A stretch of DNA of 64,000 nucleotides. Origin: Bradyrhizobium sp. 138. Lineage in GTDB: Bacteria > Pseudomonadota > Alphaproteobacteria > Rhizobiales > Xanthobacteraceae. The stretch covers positions 62,001 to 126,000 of the forward strand of contig NZ_JADPKT010000022.1 of assembly GCF_023074075.1 (NCBI RefSeq). Direction: 5' to 3'. The notes below the pieces were generated by a model. The model had not been told where the DNA came from, did not search any database, and was given only the letters and a program-made list of their open reading frames with translations. Made by a program: the position numbers and the translations under genes. Below, in pieces: positions 54,101 through 62,051 of this stretch; positions within the stretch are counted from its first letter, which is position 1; the number at the start of each line of letters is the position of its first letter.

Positions 54101-54269
54101 CGGCGCCAGGGCGGCTGGCCGAGACGAAGATCGCGGGGTAGTCGACGTTCGGGACCGAGGCGACGGGAAGGAACTCGTAGGCGACGACTCCCAGCAGGAA
54201 CAACCCGATCGACAGCAGCGTGGTCGCGACCGGGCGGCGGATGAAGGGCTCCGAGATCGATGCCATCAC
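51159..54269 (-). CDS. RND multidrug efflux permease (HAE1 family, MdtC-like)
   Basis: A 1036-residue inner-membrane proton antiporter. N-terminal helix (FIRRPVATTLLSIGLFLLGV), TM4 with the proton-relay VGFVVDDAIVMIENMYRN (two Asp), a second transporter half with matching helices (LILGALVAMYIVLGVLYES and the IVKKNGIMMVDFAL loop), and two periplasmic porter domains. It overlaps the upstream permease by four bases. Tandem permeases with one adaptor, as here, form heterotrimers in MdtABC. Confidence 0.94.
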   Translation of the reverse strand: MMASISEPFIRRPVATTLLSIGLFLLGVVAYEFLPVASVPNVDYPAIFVSASRPGADPSVMAATVASPLERRLGEIAGINQITSTSTLGTTSIQIQFDIGRNIDKAARDVQAAINAAMIDLPSDLPTLPRFRKANTAGAPVFVLALTSKTLSASAIYDVADTVLAQRISQVPGVGNVAISGADQPAVRVQLNPVALSNAGIATDDVRTAIINANPLGPVGIFNGERQSETLALNKQMRTAKEFRDIVIKSSGGNFVRLSDVAEIEDSVRNARSIAWFNKQPAVLIQITKQGDANVIDTVDRVKALIPELRQWIPAGVEISTLVDRTGTIRASVLDMQWTLLATAVLVMVVVFVFLRRLTPTIAAGISVPLALAGTCAGMWAAGFSIDNLSLMALAISVGFVVDDAIVMIENMYRNLEHGMRPFRAAQEGAKQIGFTVVSISLSLIAAFTPLIFMDGVVGRLLREFSLTLTFAILVSTLVSLTVTPMICAHYIRQTTSGTATLFDRIIEGSLSRIVAFYARTLRTVLDYPLATLLVFFATIGLTVTLYIKVPKGYFPTDDSGFVIGATRASADISFQSMLGLQQRLPDIVMKDPAVAGIGSTVGSGGGGPGSATSNRGTMFISLKPPEERGHVSTEVVIDRLRRALYPVPGIRLFMFAAQDVRAGGRQSDSDYQYTLTSTDLGLLQKWAPIVAKRMESVEGITDISSDRDPGGLQLTLAIDRQKASALGVRVQDIDNALNNAFSQRQISIIYTQRNQYMTVLEIDPKFQVDPSNLERIYVAGAGDAQVPLSAVVRATRGLAALAVYHSQSFPSTTVSFNLLPDVQLQAATQNIQRAVEELHMPEGIRGSFDGNAGDFAKTSGRQPLLILGALVAMYIVLGVLYESLAHPLTIISTLPSAGLGALLALQLTNTPLTVIAFVGIILLIGIVKKNGIMMVDFALDAERQRGLSSAEAIFEACQARFRPILMTTMAALFAGIPLVVATGPGTELRRPLGITIIGGLFVSQILTLYTTPVIYLLIDRLRRRSAPRPLAAPAE

Positions 54270-57200
54270 TGCATCCCCTCGGTCGCGCCCGCAACCGGCG
54301 GGCCGCCGGATTCAGCCGGCGGCAGCGCCTGCTCGAGGCGGCGGTTGATGCGATCGAGCGCGAGGTAGATCACGGGCGTGGTGTAGAGCGTCAGCAGCTG
54401 GCTGAGCAGCAGGCCGCCGATGATGGAGATGCCGAGCGGGAAGCGCAGCTCGGCGCCGGTGCCGCTCTCGATCGCGAGCGGCAGCGCGCCGAACAGCGCC
54501 GCCAGCGTCGTCATCATGATCGGGCGGAAGCGCAACAGGCATGCCTGCACGATCGCCTCGTTCGGCGACATGCCCTGCCTGCGCTCGGCCTCGAGCGCGA
54601 AGTCGATCATCATGATCGCGTTCTTCTTGACGATGCCCATCAGCAGGATGATGCCGATCAGGCCGATCACGGAGAGGTCCTGGCCGCAGAGGATCAGCGC
54701 CAGGATCGCTCCGACGCCGGCCGAGGGCAGCGTCGACAGGATCGTGATCGGGTGGATGTAGCTCTCGTAGAGCACCCCTAACACGATGTAGATCGTGATC
54801 ACGGCGGCGAGCAGCAGCCAGGGCTGACCGGCGAGCGCCTTGGCGAACTCGGCGGCATCGCCGGCATAGACGCCAACAATGCTGCCCGGCATGCCGATGC
54901 GGGTCTCGATCACCTTCACGGCGTCGACGGCATCGCCGAGCGCGGCGCCCGGCGCGAGGTTGAAGCTGAGCGACACCGAGGGGAATTGCGCCTGGTGTGA
55001 GATCGCCAGCGGCGCCGTGGTGCGCTTCAGCGTCGCCACGGCAGACAGCGGAACCTGGGCATTGGGCGCACCGACGGTGGTGCTCGCAGCGCCGGGCAGA
55101 TAGAGTTTCGACAGGATCGAGGGATCGCGCTGGTACATCGGCAGCGCCTCCAGCACAACGCGGTACTGGTTGGCCTGGCCGTAGATGGTCGAGATCTGTC
55201 GCTGTGCAAAGGCGTCGTTGAGCGTGTCGGTGATGCCCTGGAGGCTGACGCCAAGCTGGCCCGCACGGGTGCGATCGACGTCGAGCTGCGCCCGCAAGCC
55301 CCCCTCCTGCGCCTCGGAGGAGACGTCGCGGAACAGGGGATCGCGCCGCATCTCCGTGACCAGCTTGCGCGCCCATTCCGATACCAGCGTCGCATCGGTG
55401 CCGGTCAGCGTGTACTGGTATTGCGAGCGGCTCGACTGGGTCGAGATCTGCACGTCCTGCACCGGCTGGAAATAGACAGTCATGCCGGGGATGCCTGATA
55501 CCCGCTCCTTCAGACGTGTGATCACCACGCTCACATCGTCGCGCCGCTCGCCGCGAGGTTTCAGCGTCATGACAAGACGCCCGACATTGGTGGTCGGGTT
55601 GACCGAGCCTGCGCCAATGACCGAGACCACGCCGGTCACATCAGGATCGGCCTTGATGGCGTCGGCCGCCTCGCCCTGCCGCTTCCGCATCTCCGCGAAC
55701 GACACGTCGGGCCCGGCTTCCGTCACCGCCGTGATCGAAGCGGTGTCCTGTAGCGGCAGGAATCCTTTCGGCGCGACGACATAGAGGACGAGGGTCGCAG
55801 CCAGCGTGGCAAAAGTCACGACCAACGTGGCGCGCTGCCGTTCCAGCACCCACAGCAGCGTCCGATGATAGGCCCCGACGGTGCGGTCGATGAAGCGGCT
55901 GATCGCGGTCAATCCCGGCACCGCCAGCTCCTCGTGGGCGTGCTTGAGCAGCCGCGAGCACATCATCGGCGTCAGCGTCAGCGAGACCACGGCCGAGGTG
56001 ACGACGGCGATCGTCAGGGTCAGCGCGAATTCGCGGAACATGCGCCCGACGAGGCCGGACATGAACAAGAGCGGGATGAACACCGCGATCAGCGACACCG
56101 TCAGCGAGATCACGGTGAAGCCGATCTCGCTGGCCCCCTTCAGCGAAGCCTCCATCGGGCCGTCGCCGTTCTCCATGTGACGGACGATGTTCTCGATCAT
56201 GACGATGGCGTCGTCGACGACGAAGCCGGTGCCGATCGTCAGCGCCATCAGCGACAGATTGTCGAGGCTGAAGCCGGCGAAATACATGATGCCGAAGCTC
56301 GTGATCAGGGACAGCGGCAACGCCACGCCCGCGATCAGCGTGGCTCGCAGCGAGCGTAGGAACAACAGCACCACCAGCGTCACCAGCACGACGGCAAGGA
56401 CCAGCGTGAACTGCACGTCGCGCACCGAGGCGCGGATGGTGACGGTGCGGTCGGAGACGATGGTGAGGTTCACGCCGGCCGGGATCGCGCGCTGCACTTT
56501 GGGGATTTCGGCGCGGATCTGGCTGACGACGTCGATCACGTTGGCGCCGGGCTGGCGCTGGATGTCGATGATGACGGCCGGCGTGCCCTGGTACCAGCCG
56601 CCGGTGCGGTCGTTCTCCAGGCCATCGACGATCTGCGCGACGTCGGCGATGGTGACGGGCGAGCCGTTGCGATAGGCGATGATGACGGGCCTGTAGGCGT
56701 CGGCCGCGGCGATCTGGTCGTTGGCCGCGATGATGTAGGATTGCTGCGCGCCGTCGAGCGAGCCTTTCGGCCCCGAGACATTGGCATTGGCGATGGCGGT
56801 GCGCAGATCTTCCATGGCGATGCCGTAGGCGGCGAGCCGCGCCAGATCGGCCTGGATCCGCACGGCCGGCTTCAGCCCGCCGAGCACCGAGACGCGCCCG
56901 ACGCCGGAGATCTGGCTCAGCCGTTGCGCCAGAAGCGTGTCGGCGATGTCGCTCATCGCCCGCAGCGAGATGGTGTCGGAGCGCAGCGCCAGCGTCATGA
57001 CAGGCGCGTCCGCCGGATTCACCTTGGCGTAGGTCGGAGGATAAGGCAGCGTCTTGGGCAGCACGCCGGCCGCCGCGTTGATTGCAGCCTGCACATCTTG
57101 GGTGGCGCCGTCGATGTCGCGGTTGAGATCGAACTGCAGCGAGATCTGGCTGACGCCGAACGAGCTCGTCGAGTTCATCGCCGACAGCGACGGGATCTGC

Positions 57201-57415
57201 CCGAGTTGCCGCTCCAGCGGCGCGGTGATCAGCGAGGCGATCACGTCGGGGCTCGCGCCCGGAAGCTGCGTCGTCACCTGCACGGTTGGGAAATCGACCT
57301 GTGGCAGCGCCGAGACCGGCAGGGCGAAATAGCCCAGCAGCCCGCCGATCAAAAGCGCGATGCCGAGCAGCGAGGTTGCGATCGGCCGTCGGATGAAGGG
57401 TTCGGAAACACCCAT
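54266..57415 (-). CDS. RND multidrug efflux permease (HAE1 family, MdtB-like)
   Basis: A 1049-residue paralogue of the downstream permease, about as diverged as MdtB from MdtC. The proton relay is in GTGFVVDDAIVMIENIVRHM and the second half carries TIYIVLGVLYESYIHP and IVKKNAIMMIDFALEAERR. First permease after the adaptor gene (37 bases). Together the three proteins plus the outer-membrane channel should expel lipophilic drugs, bile-like or plant-derived compounds. Confidence 0.94.
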   Translation of the reverse strand: MGVSEPFIRRPIATSLLGIALLIGGLLGYFALPVSALPQVDFPTVQVTTQLPGASPDVIASLITAPLERQLGQIPSLSAMNSTSSFGVSQISLQFDLNRDIDGATQDVQAAINAAAGVLPKTLPYPPTYAKVNPADAPVMTLALRSDTISLRAMSDIADTLLAQRLSQISGVGRVSVLGGLKPAVRIQADLARLAAYGIAMEDLRTAIANANVSGPKGSLDGAQQSYIIAANDQIAAADAYRPVIIAYRNGSPVTIADVAQIVDGLENDRTGGWYQGTPAVIIDIQRQPGANVIDVVSQIRAEIPKVQRAIPAGVNLTIVSDRTVTIRASVRDVQFTLVLAVVLVTLVVLLFLRSLRATLIAGVALPLSLITSFGIMYFAGFSLDNLSLMALTIGTGFVVDDAIVMIENIVRHMENGDGPMEASLKGASEIGFTVISLTVSLIAVFIPLLFMSGLVGRMFREFALTLTIAVVTSAVVSLTLTPMMCSRLLKHAHEELAVPGLTAISRFIDRTVGAYHRTLLWVLERQRATLVVTFATLAATLVLYVVAPKGFLPLQDTASITAVTEAGPDVSFAEMRKRQGEAADAIKADPDVTGVVSVIGAGSVNPTTNVGRLVMTLKPRGERRDDVSVVITRLKERVSGIPGMTVYFQPVQDVQISTQSSRSQYQYTLTGTDATLVSEWARKLVTEMRRDPLFRDVSSEAQEGGLRAQLDVDRTRAGQLGVSLQGITDTLNDAFAQRQISTIYGQANQYRVVLEALPMYQRDPSILSKLYLPGAASTTVGAPNAQVPLSAVATLKRTTAPLAISHQAQFPSVSLSFNLAPGAALGDAVDAVKVIETRIGMPGSIVGVYAGDAAEFAKALAGQPWLLLAAVITIYIVLGVLYESYIHPITILSTLPSAGVGAILALILCGQDLSVIGLIGIILLMGIVKKNAIMMIDFALEAERRQGMSPNEAIVQACLLRFRPIMMTTLAALFGALPLAIESGTGAELRFPLGISIIGGLLLSQLLTLYTTPVIYLALDRINRRLEQALPPAESGGPPVAGATEGMQ

Positions 57416-57452
57416 GGGTTACGCCTGCCGCATCAAGCGGCTGTTGTCGGGA

Positions 57453-58856
57453 TCATGGCTGCTTGGCTCCAGATTCGGATGCCCCGGGCCCCGGTGCCGG
57501 CCCGGTCTGTCCCTTCTGGTCGCCTTCGCTGCTCTTGCGCTTGGCACGGAACTCGCCGTCCTTGCCCTGTCCGTCCTTTTGGCCTTCGTTCTGGCCCTCC
57601 TTGGCGCCATCCTTCTTCTGAGCATCAGGCCCGCGCGAGCGCTTGCGCGGCGCGAGATCGGCTGACGGGGTCTGGTCGTCGCGGCCGATGATCACCTTGG
57701 AGCCGTCGGACAGATTGGCAAAGCCCGTGGTGACGACCCTATCGCTCGCCGACAGGCCGTTGGCGATCACGGCGTCATGCTCGTTCTGCTGGGTCACCGT
57801 GACCGGCTTGGCCGAGACGACGTTGTCCGCACCGATGACATAACTGAAAGTCCCGATCGGGCCGCGCTGCACCGCGGATGTCGGCACCACCAGCGCCTGC
57901 GTCAAGGTCTCGACCTTGAGACGAACGTTGACGAACTGGCCCGGCCAGAGCTGGTAATTGGCGTTAGGGAATTCGGCCTTGAGCTTGAGCGTGCCGGTGG
58001 TCTGGTCGACCTGATTGTCGATGCCGGTGAGCTTGCCGGTGTCGATCACGGTGATGCCGTCATTGCCGAACACGTCGACCGCGAGCGCGCCTTTCGCCGC
58101 GGCCGCATTGACGCGCATGATCTGCTGCTGCGGCAGGCTGAACCACACCGCGATCGGCTGCAGCTGCGTGATCACCACGAGACCCGTGGTGTCGGAGGCG
58201 TGGATGATGTTGCCCTGGTCGACCTGGCGGAGGCCAGCGCGGCCCGAGAGCGGCGCCACGATCTTGGTGTAGCTCAGCGTTGCCGCCGCGTTGTCGATCG
58301 CGGCCTGATCCGCTTTCACCAGCGCCTCGGTCTGCGCGACCAGCGCACGCTGGGTGTCCGCCTGCTGCTTGGAGCCGGCGTTGGAGGCAGCCAGCTGCTC
58401 GTAACGCGAGAGGTCGATGCGCTGGTTGGCGAGCTGGGCCTGATCCTGCGCCTTCTTGGCGACCGCCTGGTCGTATTGCGCCTGATAGATCGCCGGATCG
58501 ATCTCGCCGAGCACGTCGCCCTTCTTGACGTCCTGTCCCTCGGTGAAGTTGACCGCGATTAGCTTGCCGTCGACCTGCGAGCGCACGGTCACGGTGTTGA
58601 GCGCGCGGATCGCGCCGACGCCATCGAGATAGACCGGAACGTCCTGGACCCGCGGGCTCGCCGCCAGCACGGGCACCGGCAGATCGGGCCGCTGATTGCG
58701 GTTGTTGGCCTGTTGCTGATGCGTGGCGATCCAGCCGAGATAACCGAGCCCACCGAGGATGGCGAGCGTGATCAAGGTCATGACGAAGCCACGGCCGCGC
58801 GATTTTTTCGCCGTCCCCTCTTCCGCGCCCTGCTTGGCATCCGGCTTAAAGAGCAT
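57453..58856 (-). CDS. RND efflux periplasmic adaptor (MdtA-like)
   Basis: A 467-residue membrane-fusion protein. One N-terminal helix (FVMTLITLAILGGLGYLGWI) anchors it; the lipoyl and helical-hairpin domains are at about 70-200 (VRSQVDGKLIAVNFTEGQDV, AQYDQAVAKKAQDQAQLANQ), then a beta-barrel and membrane-proximal domain. The last 70 residues are a charged, disordered tail of Lys, Gly, Asp and Gln repeats (PDAQKKDGAKEGQNEG) that is unusual for adaptors. Overlaps the upstream outer-membrane factor by 11 bases. Confidence 0.94.
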   Translation of the reverse strand: MLFKPDAKQGAEEGTAKKSRGRGFVMTLITLAILGGLGYLGWIATHQQQANNRNQRPDLPVPVLAASPRVQDVPVYLDGVGAIRALNTVTVRSQVDGKLIAVNFTEGQDVKKGDVLGEIDPAIYQAQYDQAVAKKAQDQAQLANQRIDLSRYEQLAASNAGSKQQADTQRALVAQTEALVKADQAAIDNAAATLSYTKIVAPLSGRAGLRQVDQGNIIHASDTTGLVVITQLQPIAVWFSLPQQQIMRVNAAAAKGALAVDVFGNDGITVIDTGKLTGIDNQVDQTTGTLKLKAEFPNANYQLWPGQFVNVRLKVETLTQALVVPTSAVQRGPIGTFSYVIGADNVVSAKPVTVTQQNEHDAVIANGLSASDRVVTTGFANLSDGSKVIIGRDDQTPSADLAPRKRSRGPDAQKKDGAKEGQNEGQKDGQGKDGEFRAKRKSSEGDQKGQTGPAPGPGASESGAKQP

Positions 58857-60330
58857 TGACCGGTTTCTCCATTCGCGGCTCCCAGCCGCCGCCGAGGGCC
58901 TGATACAGGCTGACGATGGCGAGCAAGCGGGCCAGTTGCGCCTGTGACAGCGCGTCTTCCGCCTGGAACAGCGTCAGTTGAGTGTTGAGCACGGTCACGA
59001 TGTCGGCGGTGCCGGCGCGCAATTGCTGCTCGGAGAGATCGAAGGCGCGGCGCGAGGCGACAACGACGTCGCGCTGCAATTGCAGCTTGATGGTGGTCTG
59101 CTTGATCGAGAACAGCGCGTTGTCGACGTCGGCAAAGGCCTGGACGATGGTCTTGCGGTAGGTCTGGAGCAGCTCGTCCTGCCGCGCCTTGGCAAACTCG
59201 AAATTGCCGAGGATCTTGCCGCCGTCGAAGATCGGCTGCGTGGCGCTGCCGACGAGCTGGAAGAAAGCCGCATGCGGCTGGAACAGCGAGACCAGCGCCG
59301 CGCTCTGATAGCCGCCATTGCCGGTGAGCTGGATGGTCGGAAAGAACTGCGCGCGGGCGTTACCGATGTTGGCGGTCGCAGACGCAAGCTGCGCCTCCTG
59401 CCGGCGGATGTCCGGCCGCTGCGTCAGCAGCTCCGAGGGCAGGCCGGGCGTCACGCGCGGGATCGCGACCCGGTCCAGCGAGCCGCCGAGCACGCGCACG
59501 CTCTCCGGCGGACGCGCGACCAGCACGGCGAGCGCGTTGACGTTCTGGTCCAGCGTCTGGCGCAGCGGCGGCACCAGGGCCTTCTGGTTGGCAAGTACGC
59601 TTTCCTGCTGGGCGACATCGAGATCCGAGCCGGTACCGGCCTTGCGCCGCTCCCTGACGGCGTCGAGGATGCGCTGCGCGCTGGCGATGTTGCGCTGTGA
59701 CGTCCTGATGCGGTCCTGCGAGGCCAGCACCTGGAAATAGGCGTTGGCGACGGCCGCCAGCGTCGTCAGCGCGACGGTGTCGCGATCGAAGCGGTTGGCG
59801 TTGGCGGTCTCCTCGGCCGTCTGCAACGCATCGCGGTTCTGGCCCCAGAAGTCGAGCTGATAGCTCGCGCTCAGCGAGGCCGAATAGTTGACGACTTCGC
59901 GGCCGCCGATCGACAGACCCGAGGAGCTTGCGCCCGAGGTGCGCGAATAGGTTTCCGATCCACCCGTCGATACGCTCGGCAGCAGCGCCGCGCCCGCCTG
60001 CCGCGCCTGGGCGTCGGCCTGGACGATGCGCGAGACGGCGGCGGCGATGTCGAGATTGACGGTTTGCGCCTCCTCCATCAGCTGCGTCAGCTCCGCGGAG
60101 CGGAAGCCACGCCACCAGTCCAATGACGGCGGCGCATCGCCCTTGCCCGCGTATTTGTACTGCGTGGGAACGTCGAGGGCTGGATCAGGAAGATCCTGGG
60201 TCAGCACGCAGGCGCCAGAGCCGGCGGCGAGGCACACCACCGCAAGCCAGCGCGCCGCGCGCCGCGTCCGGGATGCAGAACCTTCGGACCGCCGCACGGC
60301 GATCGCCGGAACATCCTGTGTCACATCCAC
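58846..60330 (-). CDS. RND outer-membrane factor lipoprotein (NodT family)
   Basis: A 494-residue outer-membrane channel of the NodT/OprM family. After an Arg-rich leader, a lipoprotein signal (WLAVVCLAAGSGAC, lipobox ending at Cys) anchors it; two efflux repeats follow (LDWWRGFRSAELTQLMEEA, FDLSEQQLRAGTADIVTVLN). The ATG at 60330 is preceded by GGGGGGTGG. First gene of the efflux operon (channel, adaptor, two permeases). No regulator gene is beside it. Confidence 0.93.
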   Translation of the reverse strand: MDVTQDVPAIAVRRSEGSASRTRRAARWLAVVCLAAGSGACVLTQDLPDPALDVPTQYKYAGKGDAPPSLDWWRGFRSAELTQLMEEAQTVNLDIAAAVSRIVQADAQARQAGAALLPSVSTGGSETYSRTSGASSSGLSIGGREVVNYSASLSASYQLDFWGQNRDALQTAEETANANRFDRDTVALTTLAAVANAYFQVLASQDRIRTSQRNIASAQRILDAVRERRKAGTGSDLDVAQQESVLANQKALVPPLRQTLDQNVNALAVLVARPPESVRVLGGSLDRVAIPRVTPGLPSELLTQRPDIRRQEAQLASATANIGNARAQFFPTIQLTGNGGYQSAALVSLFQPHAAFFQLVGSATQPIFDGGKILGNFEFAKARQDELLQTYRKTIVQAFADVDNALFSIKQTTIKLQLQRDVVVASRRAFDLSEQQLRAGTADIVTVLNTQLTLFQAEDALSQAQLARLLAIVSLYQALGGGWEPRMEKPVNAL

Positions 60331-60985
60331 CCCCCGCCGGGCAGATCCAGCCGCCGCGCAACCGGATTAACCGATTCGCGGCGGGACAATCGGGGGGCTT
60401 TGGATAACTCGTTCACAGTAGTGATGCTTTCTGCGGAACCTCGACATCGATACTAGCCGGGCGCTGAACTGCAGGACAGTCCCGCAGTTGCGAGATCGCC
60501 GGACCAACGCGCCTGAAGCGGATCGATGAAAATGCAAAAGGGTCTTGTCTCGCAGTGACTTCTCTCATTCTTGAAACGTTGGGAGACGCCAATAAGCTTA
60601 CCAAGATTTCATGTGATATTGCTGCCACACCGGCATCGAGGCCTTTCAATCGGGTCCCGCAACGCCCCGCGCGGCTTCGGCTCGGTCGCGGCCTCACCAC
60701 CCACGTCGCCAGATGTCGTCCCAACTTGCTCTTGGAAAAAAGCGGTCGTGAAGTCGATGGTCACGACCACCATCTTCCGTGGTCTGACGGAGTTCAGTCA
60801 TTTCCGCCTACTGATATCCCGCCGCACAGCAAGGCGCGTCATCGCCGATCGCGCAGCTCGATAATATCCCTGTTTGGACAGGCGTTTCGGCCGGTTTCGC
60901 CGCAGCGCAAAAGCCTTCCCCTTTGGCCTCCCAAGCACTAGGTTCTGGCCAACCAGATCAACCCCTCGGTAGCGATTTTCCTGAC
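60331..60985. other. Divergent gap between efflux operon and cysK
   Basis: A 655-base stretch with no convincing gene; the open frames inside look like noise (Pro/Arg-rich, no domain). It must hold the divergent promoters. CCTGTTTGGACAGG at 60869-60882 is a short perfect palindrome 104 bases before cysK, next to GATAATAT, a possible -10 box. Nothing else stands out. Confidence 0.6.
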
Positions 60986-62020
60986 ATGACCATTCGAAAC
61001 GACGTTGTCGAAGCCATTGGCAACACCCCGCTGATCAAGCTGAAGCGCGCCTCGGAGCTGACCGGCTGCACCATTCTCGGCAAGGCCGAGTTCATGAACC
61101 CCGGCCAGTCGGTCAAGGACCGCGCCGGCAAATGGATGATCCTGGAGGCCGAGAAGCGCGGCGAGCTCAAGCCCGGCGGTCTCGTGGTGGAAGCAACTGC
61201 CGGCAATACCGGCATCGGGCTCGCGGTCGTCGCGAGCGCGCGCGGCTACCGCACGCTGATCGTGATCCCGGAAACGCAGAGCCAGGAGAAGAAGGATTTC
61301 TTGAAGCTGTGCGGCGCCGAGCTGATCGAGGTGCCGGCCCTGCCCTACGCCAACCCCAACAACTACCAGCATGTCGGCCGGCGGCTCGCGGACGAGCTGC
61401 GCAAGACCGAGCCCAATGGTGTGCTGTTCGCAGACCAGTGGAACAACCTCGACAACGCCAAGGCGCACTACGAGTCGACGGGGCCCGAGATCTGGGAGCA
61501 GACCGGCGGCAAGGTCGATGGCTTCGTCTGCTCGGTCGGCAGCGGCGGCACGCTCGCCGGCGCCAGCCGCTATCTGAAGGAGAAGAACAAGAACGTGCGG
61601 ATCGCCTGCGCCGACCCGCACGGCGCGGGCATGTACGAATATTTCCGGACCGGCGATGCCAAGGCGACGCCCGGCGGCTCGATCACCGAAGGCATCGGCC
61701 TCAACCGCGCGACCGCGATCGTCGAGACGGCGAAGGTGGATGATGCCTATCTCATTCCCGACGCTGAAGCCGTCACGGCGATCTACGAGCTGCTTCAGCA
61801 CGAAGGCCTGTGCCTCGGCGGCTCGACCGGCATCAACATCGTGGGCGCGATGCGCCTCGCCAAACAGCTCGGACCGGGCAAGACGATCGTCACCGTGCTG
61901 TGCGATTCCGGCAGCCGCTATCAGTCGAAGCTGTTCAACGCAGATTTCATGCGCGCCAAGAACCTGCCGGTGCCGGAGTGGCTGGAGAAGCGCAGCAACA
62001 TTAAGCCGCCCTTCGTGTGA
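60986..62020 (+). CDS. cysK: Cysteine synthase (O-acetylserine sulfhydrylase)
   Basis: A 344-residue PLP enzyme making cysteine from O-acetylserine and sulfide. The PLP Lys is in NPGQSVKDRAGKWM, the phosphate loop is CSVGSGGTLAGASRYL, and the substrate Ser/Thr loop is VEATAGNTGIGLAV. The C-terminal extension (RYQSKLFNADFMRAKNLPVP) fits the longer alphaproteobacterial group, which includes enzymes with cystathionine-type side activity. ATG 60986 (MTIRNDVVEAIGNTPLIKLK) is the family start. It is convergent with the SPINDLY gene. Confidence 0.95.
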   Translation: MTIRNDVVEAIGNTPLIKLKRASELTGCTILGKAEFMNPGQSVKDRAGKWMILEAEKRGELKPGGLVVEATAGNTGIGLAVVASARGYRTLIVIPETQSQEKKDFLKLCGAELIEVPALPYANPNNYQHVGRRLADELRKTEPNGVLFADQWNNLDNAKAHYESTGPEIWEQTGGKVDGFVCSVGSGGTLAGASRYLKEKNKNVRIACADPHGAGMYEYFRTGDAKATPGGSITEGIGLNRATAIVETAKVDDAYLIPDAEAVTAIYELLQHEGLCLGGSTGINIVGAMRLAKQLGPGKTIVTVLCDSGSRYQSKLFNADFMRAKNLPVPEWLEKRSNIKPPFV

Positions 62021-62051
62021 TCGTCACTGAGCCCGGCACGGTTCGGCCGGC

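Noticed and set aside
60555..60941. 128-codon plus-strand frame upstream of cysK
   Set aside because: Pro/Arg-rich with no hydrophobic core, no ribosome site and no family features; treated as intergenic.
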